From NCBI GenBank assembly GCA_934277695.1, contig CAKQVG010000002.1, forward strand, positions 236,015 through 300,014: a DNA stretch of 64,000 bases. The letters are read 5' to 3'. This DNA is from CAG-238 sp934277695. Lineage in GTDB: Bacteria; Bacillota; Clostridia; Peptostreptococcales; Anaerovoracaceae. The notes beneath the pieces were generated by a model that was given only the letters and a program-made list of their open reading frames with translations, searched no databases and had not been told where the DNA came from. This document shows positions 39,711-48,507 of the stretch, in pieces. The translations under genes and the position numbers were made by a program. How positions within the stretch are numbered: position 1 is the first letter of the stretch; each line of letters begins with the position of its first letter.

Positions 39711-40562
39711 ATGATTGAAAATATTAACTGGTATCCCGGCCATATGAAAAAGACGAGGGAGCTGATTGCAGAAAACTTAAAGATGGTTGACATCGTAATC
39801 GAAGTCATAGATGCCAGAATCCCCGTATCCAGCCGAAATCCGATTATCGATGAGCTGGTAAAAACAAAAAAACGAATTATAATTTTAAATAAAAGCGATC
39901 TTTCAGATGGAAAAGCCAACGCTCAGTGGTCGGACTATTTCAAAAAACAGGGCAGCATGGTACTAGCCATGAACTGCATGTCGGGCGGCGGAGTCAATCA
40001 ATTATACAAGATATTAAACCGTCTGCAGGACGAAAAAAACGAAGGGCAGATCCGCAAGAAACCGCTCAGAATGATGATCGTGGGCGTGCCGAACGTCGGA
40101 AAGTCCTCACTCATCAATCGCATGACCGGCAAAAAGAGCGCCAAGACAGGCGACCGCCCGGGCGTTACGAAGGGCAAACAGTGGCTTGGACTTGAAAACG
40201 GAATGCAGCTTCTCGACACTCCGGGAATCCTGTGGCCGAAGTTTGAGGATCCCGAAGTGGGTTTAAACCTTGCGTTCTGCGGTTCGATTAAAGACGAAAT
40301 TTTAGATGTGGCAACGCTTGCGCTGGAGCTTATCAAAGTGCTTCAGAGAGATTACCCACAGCTTTTAAAGGATAGATATAAACTCGATGAAATAGAAGAA
40401 GATGCGCTCACCAACATGGAAAATATCGCGCTCAAGAGGGGCTTTATTCTTCCGGGCAAGCGAATCGACTACGAGAGATGCGGAAAGACCGTTCTTGACG
40501 AATTCAGAAGCGGCAAAATCGGAAACATTACACTGGAGCAGACATCGGAGGCCGCAGAATGA
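39711..40562 (+). CDS. rbgA: Ribosome biogenesis GTPase RbgA (YlqF)
   Basis: A 283-residue circularly permuted GTPase. Motif order is G4 (LNKSDL, about 63), then G1 (GVPNVGKSSL, about 125) and G3 (DTPGILWPKF, about 170), as in YlqF/RbgA, which completes assembly of the 50S subunit. The C-terminal RNA-binding segment is present. It overlaps rnhB by four bases (ATGA). Confidence 0.95.
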   Translation: MIENINWYPGHMKKTRELIAENLKMVDIVIEVIDARIPVSSRNPIIDELVKTKKRIIILNKSDLSDGKANAQWSDYFKKQGSMVLAMNCMSGGGVNQLYKILNRLQDEKNEGQIRKKPLRMMIVGVPNVGKSSLINRMTGKKSAKTGDRPGVTKGKQWLGLENGMQLLDTPGILWPKFEDPEVGLNLAFCGSIKDEILDVATLALELIKVLQRDYPQLLKDRYKLDEIEEDALTNMENIALKRGFILPGKRIDYERCGKTVLDEFRSGKIGNITLEQTSEAAE

Positions 40563-41218
40563 CAAAAGCAGAAAGAGAAAAAATGCTTGCGGAAAAGCTT
40601 GAAATCATGCAGGAGTTCGAAAGAGAGATCCGTGCGGACGGCGCACGGTACATCGGCGGCGTGGATGAAGTCGGAAGAGGACCTTTGGCGGGACCTGTCG
40701 TAAGCGCGTGTGTTGTTTTACCGGAAGATTTTGATGTGCTTGGTGTGGACGATTCCAAGAAACTCTCCGAGAAGAAGCGAGAGGAACTTTTTGATAAAAT
40801 TTTATCAAAAGCGATTGCGTGCGGAATCGGAATGTGCGATAATAACATCATTGATGATATAAACATACTGAACGCCACCAAGAGGGCAATGACCGAAGCC
40901 GTGGAAAACGCGGACAAAGTGCTGCGCGAGAAGACAGGAAACGGTATTGATCATCTGCTTATCGATGCACTCAGACTCGAGGCTGTGGACATTCCGCAGA
41001 CGGGAATCATCAAAGGGGATGCAAAAAGCATATCAATAGCGGCAGCCTCGATTGTAGCGAAGGTGACACGAGACAGAATGATGCAGGATTATGCCAAGGA
41101 ATATCCGTATTATGCGTTTGAAAGCAATAAGGGGTATGGAACCCGGGCGCACTACGACGGGATTGCGAAATACGGCATAACGCCGATTCATAGAAAAACT
41201 TTTTTAAAAAATATATAA
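40559..41218 (+). CDS. rnhB: Ribonuclease HII
   Basis: A 219-residue RNase HII that cuts RNA-DNA hybrids and misincorporated ribonucleotides. Seen: GVDEVGRGPLAGPVVSACV with the catalytic DE pair, VDDSKKLSEKKREELFD, IDALRLEAVDIPQ and the AAASIVAKVTRDRMMQ motif. Overlaps rbgA by ATGA with a GGAGG site inside its end, a very common gene pair in Firmicutes. Confidence 0.96.
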   Translation: MTKAEREKMLAEKLEIMQEFEREIRADGARYIGGVDEVGRGPLAGPVVSACVVLPEDFDVLGVDDSKKLSEKKREELFDKILSKAIACGIGMCDNNIIDDINILNATKRAMTEAVENADKVLREKTGNGIDHLLIDALRLEAVDIPQTGIIKGDAKSISIAAASIVAKVTRDRMMQDYAKEYPYYAFESNKGYGTRAHYDGIAKYGITPIHRKTFLKNI

Positions 41219-41233
41219 GCAGGAGGAGACAAA

Positions 41234-42910
41234 ATGGAATTCAAAAGCGACATTCAGATTGCACAAGAGTCTGTTATGACAAACATCAGCAAGATTGCAG
41301 CCGATGCAGGAATCGATGAGAAATACATCGAACAATATGGTAAGTATAAAGCAAAGATTGATTACAGTCTTTTAAAAGATAAGGCGGATGCTCCGGATGG
41401 CAAACTGGTACTCGTAACTGCCATCTCTCCGACACCTGCAGGCGAAGGAAAGACAACCACTACAGTAGGTCTTGCAGATGCACTTCACAAACTCGGCAAG
41501 AATGTATTTGCGGCATTAAGAGAACCTTCTCTTGGTCCTGTATTCGGAGTAAAGGGCGGCGCAGCAGGCGGCGGATATGCACAGGTTGTTCCGATGGAAG
41601 ACATTAACCTCCACTTTACGGGTGATATGCACGCAATCGGCATTGCAAACAACCTCATTGCAGCATGCCTCGACAATCACATTCAGCAGGGCAATCAGCT
41701 CGGTATCGACGTTAAGAAAATCACTTGGAAGAGAGTTGTTGACATGAATGACAGACAGCTCAGAAACATCGTTGACGGACTCGGCGGCAGAATGCAGGGC
41801 GTACCGCGTGAAGACGGATTTGAAATCACGGTTGCAAGTGAAATCATGGCAATCCTCTGCCTTGCAAATGATATTGCGGACTTAAAAGCAAAAGTCGCAC
41901 AGATTATCGTGGGCTACACTTATGACGACAAGCCGGTAACCGTTGCGGACCTTAAAATTCAGGGCGCAGTAGCCGCTGTTCTTAAAGACGCGCTCAAACC
42001 AAACCTTGTACAGACACTGGAGCATACTCCGGCATTTATACACGGTGGCCCTTTTGCGAATATTGCACACGGATGCAACTCCGTTATGGCTACAAAGATG
42101 GCATTAAAACTCGGAGATATCGTTATCACAGAAGCAGGATTCGCTGCTGACCTCGGAGCAGAAAAATTCGTCGACATCAAGTGCAGAAAAGCAGGCCTCA
42201 GACCGGATGCGGCTGTTGTTGTTGCAACGGTAAGAGCACTGAAATATCACGGCGGCGTTGCAAAGGCTGACCTCAATAACGAAAACCTCGAAGCACTCGA
42301 AAAGGGTATTCCAAACCTTCTGCAGCACGTGGAAAACGTAACGCAGAACTACGGACTCCCATGCGTAGTTGCAATCAACAGATTCCCGACCGATACAGAA
42401 GCGGAACTTCAGCTTGTCAGAGAAAAATGCAAAGAACTCGGTGTTAATGTTGCGCTCTCCGAAGTATGGGGAAAAGGCAGCGAAGGTGGAATCGAGCTTG
42501 CAGAAGAAGTTCTCAGACTTGTTGAAGGTGAAAACAACTTCCACTTCGTATATGAAGACGAGCTCAGCATTCAGCAGAAGGTTGAAACGATTGCAAAGAA
42601 GATTTACAGAGCAGACGGCGTTGAATTTACGGCAGCCGCAAAGAAGCAGCTTGCTACAATCGAAGGACTCGGATTCGGAAATCTCCCTGTATGCATGGCG
42701 AAGACGCAGTTCAGCTTCTCCGACAATGCTTCCCTTCTCGGTGCACCGAGAGGATTCAAGATCTCCATCAAGGATGTTAAAGTATGTGCGGGAGCAGGCT
42801 TCGTAGTTGTAAAAACAGGCGACATCATGACGCTTCCGGGACTTCCGAAGGTTCCGTCCGCAGAAAAGATTGACATCGACGAAAACGGTGTAATCACAGG
42901 ATTGTTCTAA
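41234..42910 (+). CDS. fhs: Formate-tetrahydrofolate ligase
   Basis: A 558-residue enzyme, full length. It joins formate to tetrahydrofolate using ATP, giving 10-formyl-THF: the formate-entry step of the methyl branch of the acetyl-CoA pathway and a source of purine one-carbon units. Seen: the P-loop TPAGEGKTTTTVGL (residues 65-78) and EPSLGPVFGVKGGAAGGGYAQV, both diagnostic. FolD (47511) acts on its product. Codon use is strongly biased, suggesting high expression. Confidence 0.97.
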   Translation: MEFKSDIQIAQESVMTNISKIAADAGIDEKYIEQYGKYKAKIDYSLLKDKADAPDGKLVLVTAISPTPAGEGKTTTTVGLADALHKLGKNVFAALREPSLGPVFGVKGGAAGGGYAQVVPMEDINLHFTGDMHAIGIANNLIAACLDNHIQQGNQLGIDVKKITWKRVVDMNDRQLRNIVDGLGGRMQGVPREDGFEITVASEIMAILCLANDIADLKAKVAQIIVGYTYDDKPVTVADLKIQGAVAAVLKDALKPNLVQTLEHTPAFIHGGPFANIAHGCNSVMATKMALKLGDIVITEAGFAADLGAEKFVDIKCRKAGLRPDAAVVVATVRALKYHGGVAKADLNNENLEALEKGIPNLLQHVENVTQNYGLPCVVAINRFPTDTEAELQLVREKCKELGVNVALSEVWGKGSEGGIELAEEVLRLVEGENNFHFVYEDELSIQQKVETIAKKIYRADGVEFTAAAKKQLATIEGLGFGNLPVCMAKTQFSFSDNASLLGAPRGFKISIKDVKVCAGAGFVVVKTGDIMTLPGLPKVPSAEKIDIDENGVITGLF

Positions 42911-42922
42911 GATAGGAGAAAA

Positions 42923-44227
42923 ATGTTAGGAGCAATTATTCTGCAAGTCGTGCTGATATTCTTGAATGCGATTTTTGCAAGTGCCGAAATCGCAGTAATT
43001 TCAATGAATGACACGAAACTTGAAAATATGGCAAGGAAGGGAAACAAAAAGGCAAAGAAGCTTGTGGACTTGACAGCGCAGCCTGCCAGATTCCTTGCAA
43101 CAATACAGGTGGCAATTACTTTGGCGGGATTTTTGGGAAGTGCTTATGCTGCGGACAATTTCGCAGAACCTCTGGTCAAAAAACTGCTTGAAATGGGAGT
43201 ATCGGCTTCACCGGCAGTATTGAATTCCGTTTGTGTTTTTGTAATTACCATTATCATTGCATACTTCAGCATCGTGTTCGGTGAACTGATTCCGAAGCGG
43301 ATTGCGATGAACAAAACCGAGCAGATTGCATTGTCGGTTTCCGGTGTTTTGTCCATCGTGTCAATTGTGTTTAAGCCGCTGGTGTGGCTTTTGACGACTT
43401 CCACAAACCTCGTTCTTAAGCTTATCGGCATCAATCCGGAGGAGGACGAGACCGTAACGGAAGAAGAAATTCGCATGATGGTTACGGCAGGAAGCGAAAA
43501 AGGTGTAATCGATTCCGAAGAAAACGAAATGATTCAAAATGTGCTTGATTTCAACGATATTTCGGTTGAGGAGCTTTGCACGCACAGAACCGATGTTGTG
43601 ATGCTCTACACGGAAGATTCGCTGGCTGACTGGAAGGAAACGATTACAAACAGCAGGCATAATTACATGCCTGTATGCGGCGAAGACAGCGATGACATCA
43701 TCGGCGTTATGGATGTTCGTGATTTTTTCAGAATGGAATGGTCAGAGGGCTTGACGAAAGAAACTGTTTTGGAAAAATGCCTGCGTAAAGCATATTTTGT
43801 GCCGGAAAACATGAAGGCGGATGTGCTTTGCAAAAGGATGAAGGAAACTGGCGTGCATTTTGCGGTGGCAATCGATGAATATGGCGGGATGAGCGGTATT
43901 GCAACCATGCATGACCTTGTGGAATTGCTAATCGGTGAACTGTTTGAGGAAGGCGAAACGCCAAGGCCTGCGGAAATTGAGCCGTTTGGCGAAAATAAGT
44001 GGAAAATCCAAGGGTTTGCGGACATCGAAGATGTGGCGGAAGAGCTGGACATCGCGCTGCCGATGGAGGAATACGATACTTTCGGAGGATATATTCTGGG
44101 AGAAATGGGAAACATACCGCCGGACGGGACCGCTTTCGAATTGGAAACAGACAGGCTGATGATAAAAGTCGAGAATGTCAAGGAACACCGGGTTGAATCT
44201 ACGGTTGTAACAAAGAAAAAAGAGTAA
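42923..44227 (+). CDS. CNNM/CorC-type (hemolysin-family) membrane transporter
   Basis: A 434-residue protein: an N-terminal DUF21/CNNM membrane domain (1-150, four helices), a CBS pair (about 190-330, beginning HRTDVVMLYTEDSLADW), and a C-terminal CorC_HlyC domain (about 345-425). Relatives export Mg2+ or Co2+ or are labelled hemolysins; the ion is not known here. It follows fhs by 12 bases and ends before a strong terminator. Confidence 0.88.
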   Translation: MLGAIILQVVLIFLNAIFASAEIAVISMNDTKLENMARKGNKKAKKLVDLTAQPARFLATIQVAITLAGFLGSAYAADNFAEPLVKKLLEMGVSASPAVLNSVCVFVITIIIAYFSIVFGELIPKRIAMNKTEQIALSVSGVLSIVSIVFKPLVWLLTTSTNLVLKLIGINPEEDETVTEEEIRMMVTAGSEKGVIDSEENEMIQNVLDFNDISVEELCTHRTDVVMLYTEDSLADWKETITNSRHNYMPVCGEDSDDIIGVMDVRDFFRMEWSEGLTKETVLEKCLRKAYFVPENMKADVLCKRMKETGVHFAVAIDEYGGMSGIATMHDLVELLIGELFEEGETPRPAEIEPFGENKWKIQGFADIEDVAEELDIALPMEEYDTFGGYILGEMGNIPPDGTAFELETDRLMIKVENVKEHRVESTVVTKKKE

Positions 44228-44231
44228 ACAA

Positions 44232-44270
44232 ATACGGGCGGAGGAAGCACACTCCACCCGTATTATTTTA
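44232..44270 (+). terminator. Intrinsic terminator after the CorC-type gene
   Basis: ATACGGG (44232-44238) with CCCGTAT (44257-44263) plus an inner GGAG/CTCC, followed by TATTTTA. Confidence 0.75.
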
Positions 44271-44355
44271 CATACATTTAACTTTTCTTTATGAAAATTT
44301 CAGGTAAAATAGAACTGAACGATAGTGTGAAAAAAGAATGTTAAAGAAAAGTTAG
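44267..44355 (+). promoter_or_regulatory. Na/Pi cotransporter control region: PhoP-box-like repeats and 13-bp inverted repeat
   Basis: TTTACA (44267-44272), TTAACT (44278-44283) and TTATGA (44289-44294) are repeated at 11-base intervals, like PhoP boxes (TTHAYA-N5), just upstream of a -10-like TAAAAT (44305-44310). A perfect 13-bp inverted repeat, TAACTTTTCTTTA (44279-44291) with TAAAGAAAAGTTA (44342-44354), brackets the promoter and ends at the ribosome site. Both patterns are partly AT-rich, so chance is possible. Confidence 0.45.
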
Positions 44356-44367
44356 AGGAGAACAGTA

Positions 44368-46152
44368 ATGGATTTTTTTGGAATTCTTCAGCTGATCGGC
44401 GGGCTCTGCCTGTTCCTGTTCGGTATGGAGACAATGGGAGACGGACTCAAGAAAGCGTCCGGAAGTAAACTTGAAGAAATTTTGAGCCGGCTGACATCGA
44501 ATGTGCCTAAGGGAGTGCTCTTGGGAACTGCGGTAACGGCGGTCATTCAAAGCTCGTCAGCTACGACTGTAATGCTGGTGGGTTTCGTAAACTCGGGAAT
44601 TATGTCGCTCAGACAGGCAATTCCGGTCATCATGGGCGCAAACATAGGAACAACGGCTACGGCTTGGCTTCTCAGCCTTTCCGGAATCGAAGGAGACAGC
44701 TTCTTCATTCAGATGCTGAATCCGATGTCTTTTTCGCCGATTCTTGCAGCAGTGGCAATCATTTTTATGATGTTTATGAAGAGCGAAAAGAAGTACGATA
44801 TCGGATTGATTTTAATCGGTTTTGCAGTACTGATGTACGGCATGGATATTATGAGTTCGGCAGTAAAGCCACTGGCGGATGTGCCGGAATTTGTAAATGT
44901 TCTCACCATGTTCAGCAATCCGGTTCTCGGCGTTTGCGCAGGAGCTGTTTTCACCGCAGCAATCCAGAGTTCTTCTGCATCGGTCGGAATCTTGCAGGCA
45001 CTCTGCAAAACCGGAGCAGTTACATATGGGACAACCATCCCGATTATCATGGGACAGAATATCGGAACATGCATTACGGCAATTCTTTCGGCCATCGGTG
45101 CGAATCGTGGTGCCAAGAGAGTTGCGGCGGTACACCTCTCCTTTAATATTATCGGAACTATTATATTCCTGGCAGTATTTTATACTGCGAATGCACTCGT
45201 GCATTTCGACTTCCTTGGCAATGTCGTAAATCCGGCGAATGTCGCAGTTATCCACAGCCTTTTCAATGTAGGCTGCACGCTGCTTCTTCTGCCGTTCACG
45301 AAAGCTTTGGAAAAGCTCGCAAACAAAGTGGTGAAGGATGTGCCTGAGAAAAAATCACAAGATGAGACGCTTAATCTGCTGGATGAACGCTTTTTGGAGA
45401 CTCCGAGTTTTGCGGTTACTCAGTGCAAAGCCGTTGCATCAAAGATGGCTTCGCATGCAAGGGAGTGTATATTCGCTGCAATGGAACTGATGAAAGAATT
45501 TGACCAAGATAAATGCAAATACGTGTATCTTTTGGAAGAAAAAATCGACAGATACGAGGACGCTTTGGGCGCCTATATCGTAAAGCTTTCCAGACTTGAC
45601 ATCAGTGAGGAAGACAGCAAGACCCTTACGATGATTCTTCACAATATAGGTGATTTGGAGAGAATCAGCGATCACGCAAGAAATATCGCCGAATCCGCAG
45701 AAGAATTGCACAAAAAAGGCTTGGAATTTTCCTACAGCGCACGCAGCGAAGTCACCGTCTTTATGAATGCCGTGCACGAAGTGGTGGATTTAGCAACGGA
45801 TGCCTTTATAAATGACGATATAAAAACGGCAGGCGAGGTTGAACCGCTTGAGGATGTAATTGATGCCATCCACAACGAAGTAAAGAACAGACATGTGAAG
45901 AGGCTCAAAGCCGGGAACTGCACGATTGAACTCGGATTTATCCTTTCCGATCTCGGAACGAATCTTGAGCGTGTTGCCGACCATTGTTCCAATTTGGCGG
46001 TATGCGTAATCGAGAGTGAAAAAGGTGACTTCGATATGCATCACTATTTGGATGATTTAAAGTTGTATGGACACAACGACTTTGATGCGAAGATGAATCA
46101 ATACGAATTGAAATATGCGCTTCCGAAAGAAGCACTCACAGAACGCCGATGA
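44368..46152 (+). CDS. Na+/phosphate cotransporter (NptA/PNaS family) with PhoU-like domain
   Basis: A 594-residue protein: eight or more membrane helices with the paired QSSSATT and QSSSASV motifs (near residues 55 and 195), the substrate-binding inverted repeats of Na/Pi cotransporters, then a cytoplasmic PhoU-like helical domain from about 345. It probably imports phosphate driven by sodium and senses phosphate status. The upstream region has PhoP-box-like repeats. A terminator overlaps the stop codon. Confidence 0.92.
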   Translation: MDFFGILQLIGGLCLFLFGMETMGDGLKKASGSKLEEILSRLTSNVPKGVLLGTAVTAVIQSSSATTVMLVGFVNSGIMSLRQAIPVIMGANIGTTATAWLLSLSGIEGDSFFIQMLNPMSFSPILAAVAIIFMMFMKSEKKYDIGLILIGFAVLMYGMDIMSSAVKPLADVPEFVNVLTMFSNPVLGVCAGAVFTAAIQSSSASVGILQALCKTGAVTYGTTIPIIMGQNIGTCITAILSAIGANRGAKRVAAVHLSFNIIGTIIFLAVFYTANALVHFDFLGNVVNPANVAVIHSLFNVGCTLLLLPFTKALEKLANKVVKDVPEKKSQDETLNLLDERFLETPSFAVTQCKAVASKMASHARECIFAAMELMKEFDQDKCKYVYLLEEKIDRYEDALGAYIVKLSRLDISEEDSKTLTMILHNIGDLERISDHARNIAESAEELHKKGLEFSYSARSEVTVFMNAVHEVVDLATDAFINDDIKTAGEVEPLEDVIDAIHNEVKNRHVKRLKAGNCTIELGFILSDLGTNLERVADHCSNLAVCVIESEKGDFDMHHYLDDLKLYGHNDFDAKMNQYELKYALPKEALTERR

Positions 46153-46171
46153 ATTTCATCGGTGTTTTTTT
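46143..46171 (+). terminator. Intrinsic terminator overlapping the cotransporter stop
   Basis: A 9-bp stem (46143-46151 with 46157-46165, one G-U pair) followed by seven T residues. The left arm includes the last codons of the gene. Confidence 0.8.
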
Positions 46172-46239
46172 AAAGAGGACTTTTTAATATACGCGTTTTG
46201 TGATACAATGGATGAAGCGACTTGAAAGAGGTTAAAAAA

Positions 46240-47493
46240 ATGCAAGAGAAAAGAAAAGAACAATACCCTAAATTTAAAGAATGCATGGATTATTTGACAG
46301 CGGGCGGAGTATCGAATTTCGACGGTATGCGGCTTATGCTTCAGGCGGATGAAACAGTGTATGCCACAAAATTGGATGCCGATCTGAAAAAACTGAAAGA
46401 AGAGGACATTGAAATTCTTGACATGAAGAGGCTTCCGCTTCCAAAGAAAGGCAAGAACGCTATGATTTTCTCACAGACTTTTTATTGCCAGAAGTGTTTG
46501 GCGGAAGCAAACCCGTTTGCGGCATCCCTTGACGATATGGCACAGATTATAGGACCTGCCGTATATGTTGCGGACGGAAGAACCGCAGACAGAAGTTCTG
46601 GCAAGAGCCTAAAAAAAGCACTGAAAAAAGCCAACGGCTGCTTGGTGCTCAGAGCGGTTGACTCGAAAGGAAAAGGCGTCGGATACACCATTGCCGTGGG
46701 AAGAGATTTAAGAGAAGCCGCAATCGCAACCCTTGTTATGGAAAAAGCGGCAATGGCCGAGATAAGAGCGAAGAAACTCGGAGGAAGCCGGCCTCTCGAC
46801 AAAAAGCTTGTGCTGGCAATGAAAAAAAATTACGAAAAAAACTATTCACAGCAGCATAAAGTTGAAACGACAGATGAAAATACAACCGTGTCTGATAAGG
46901 AAAACCAACTTAGAGAGCAGCTTGTATCTTTCGGCAAGCGTCTTGTGTCCGAGAAGCTGGTTCAGGGCACTTGGGGAAATCTTTCCGTCAGACTGGATGA
47001 AAAAACAATGCTTGTAACACCTTCGGGAATTGACTATGTATTGCTTGAAGGAAAAGACATGGTAAAAGTGAACATAGAAACGCTCGAGGCAGAAGGGGCG
47101 AACCGTCCGACATCCGAACTTGAGCTTCATGCCATGATTTACAGGGACAAACCGGATACGGGGGCGATTGTCCATGCACATTCGGAATATGCGTCTGTAT
47201 TTGCGTGTGCATGCCGCGGAATCGAAGTGCCGCAGAAGGAAGAAAAAGCACGGGAAGTTTTCGGGCCTTTTATCGCAGTATCCGAATACGCACTTGCGGG
47301 CACACATCAGATTGCGCTCAACACGGTGCGTGCGATAGGAGACGGAAATGCAGCGGTGATGGAGCATCACGGAATGGCAGTATGCGGAAGCGATATGAAG
47401 AATGCTTTTGAGAACGCGATTTTGTTCGAGGAAACAGCCAGAATTGCGTGGTACGAATACGATAAGGAAGCAGAAGAAGAAATTGAAGAGTAA
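46240..47493 (+). CDS. Fused class II aldolase paralogue (degenerate N-domain plus active-type C-domain)
   Basis: A 417-residue paralogue of the gene at 5987. C-terminal half (about 215-410): GTWGNLSVRL, TPSGIDYV, TSELELHAMIY, the HAHSEYASVF zinc pair and MEHHGMAV, so an active class II aldolase-type domain. N-terminal half: the shared ANPFAASLDDMAQIIG segment and a GYTIAVGRDLREA element in the order of an aldolase fold, but without zinc histidines (SQTFYCQKC where HTHS would be). I start at 46240, eight bases after AGAGG, rather than at the TTG 18 bases upstream. No kinase is adjacent; it lies before folD. Substrate unknown. Confidence 0.82.
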   Translation: MQEKRKEQYPKFKECMDYLTAGGVSNFDGMRLMLQADETVYATKLDADLKKLKEEDIEILDMKRLPLPKKGKNAMIFSQTFYCQKCLAEANPFAASLDDMAQIIGPAVYVADGRTADRSSGKSLKKALKKANGCLVLRAVDSKGKGVGYTIAVGRDLREAAIATLVMEKAAMAEIRAKKLGGSRPLDKKLVLAMKKNYEKNYSQQHKVETTDENTTVSDKENQLREQLVSFGKRLVSEKLVQGTWGNLSVRLDEKTMLVTPSGIDYVLLEGKDMVKVNIETLEAEGANRPTSELELHAMIYRDKPDTGAIVHAHSEYASVFACACRGIEVPQKEEKAREVFGPFIAVSEYALAGTHQIALNTVRAIGDGNAAVMEHHGMAVCGSDMKNAFENAILFEETARIAWYEYDKEAEEEIEE

Positions 47494-47510
47494 GGATTAA
47501 GGAGAATTTA

Positions 47511-48377
47511 ATGACAATATTACACGGAAAGCCCGTAGCGGAATGGATTGACAAGAAAACAAACGAAGAAGCAATGCGTCTTATCGAGAACGAGGGCATT
47601 GTACCGACACTTGCGATTTTGCGGGTAGGTAATAACGACAGCGATATAGCTTATGAAAACAGTGCGGTAAAAAAAGCCAAGGCCCTGGGAATACACACCG
47701 AAAAGTTCATAATGGACGCCAAAGCGGATGAATCGGACATTTTGGATATTGTAAAATATCTGAATGAAGACGACAATATACACGGCGTTCTGATGCTCCG
47801 GCCGCTTCCGAAGGGCGTGGATGAAGAGAGAATCTGCAACCATCTTAAACCGGAAAAGGACATCGACGGAATAACGAATAAAACGCTCGGAGGAATTTTT
47901 ACGGGATGCAGAATGGGATTTCCGCCCTGCACCGCAGAAGCCGCCATGGCGATACTTAAGTTCCACGGAATAAACCCGGAAGGCAAAAAAGTTGTTGTAA
48001 TCGGCCGAAGTCTTGTAGTGGGAAAACCGGTTGCCATGATGCTCATGGAGCAGAATGCGACGGTCACCGTCTGCCACAGCAAATCCGACCCTGAGGACTT
48101 GCAGAATCTTTGCCTGGATGCGGACATCATCATTTGTGCGACGGGAAAACGGCAGACATTGACGGAAGGGCATGTGAACGGAAAACAGATTATCGTGGAT
48201 GTCGGAATCAATTTCGATGAAAACGGCAAGATGTGCGGAGACGCGGATTTTGAAAACATAAAGGAAAATGTGGCAGGCATTACACCTGTACCGGGAGGTG
48301 TCGGAACAGTTACGACCGCACTCCTCATGCACCATGTGGTACAGGCTGCGGGAGCTGCTGCCGACAAGCAAGTTTAA
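47511..48377 (+). CDS. folD: Methylene-THF dehydrogenase/methenyl-THF cyclohydrolase
   Basis: A 288-residue FolD bifunctional enzyme linking 10-formyl-THF and 5,10-methylene-THF. Seen: the substrate-site segment AYENSAVKKAKALGI near residue 45, DIDGITNKTLGGIFTG near 115, the Rossmann VVVIGRSLVVGKPVAMMLM near 160, and the C-terminal TPVPGGVGTVTTALLM. It works in sequence with Fhs (41234). Its start has an AAGGAG site. Confidence 0.95.
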   Translation: MTILHGKPVAEWIDKKTNEEAMRLIENEGIVPTLAILRVGNNDSDIAYENSAVKKAKALGIHTEKFIMDAKADESDILDIVKYLNEDDNIHGVLMLRPLPKGVDEERICNHLKPEKDIDGITNKTLGGIFTGCRMGFPPCTAEAAMAILKFHGINPEGKKVVVIGRSLVVGKPVAMMLMEQNATVTVCHSKSDPEDLQNLCLDADIIICATGKRQTLTEGHVNGKQIIVDVGINFDENGKMCGDADFENIKENVAGITPVPGGVGTVTTALLMHHVVQAAGAAADKQV

Positions 48378-48388
48378 TATTTTTCTGT

Positions 48389-48426
48389 ATGCGGGCGTGC
48401 GAAAAGTGCATGCCCGTATTTTTTTG
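48389..48426 (+). terminator. Intrinsic terminator after folD
   Basis: A 12-bp stem with two G-U pairs (48389-48400 with 48408-48419), followed by a run of seven T residues. Confidence 0.85.
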
Positions 48427-48437
48427 CAAAGCACCTC

Positions 48438-48477
48438 TTGACGTTAATTGGCTAAAGTGTTATACTTGTATACAAGT
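48438..48477 (+). promoter_or_regulatory. Promoter and GntR-type palindromic operator of the citrate operon
   Basis: TTGACG (48438-48443), 17-base spacer, TATACT (48461-48466). The perfect 14-bp palindrome ACTTGTATACAAGT (48464-48477) overlaps the -10 and start-site region. FadR-type GntR repressors bind such T-N-GTATAC-N-A sites, and the operon's second gene encodes one. Autorepression by that regulator is therefore likely. Confidence 0.8.
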
Positions 48478-48507
48478 TTAAAAAATGTTTATTCGGGAGG
48501 TAAAAAT

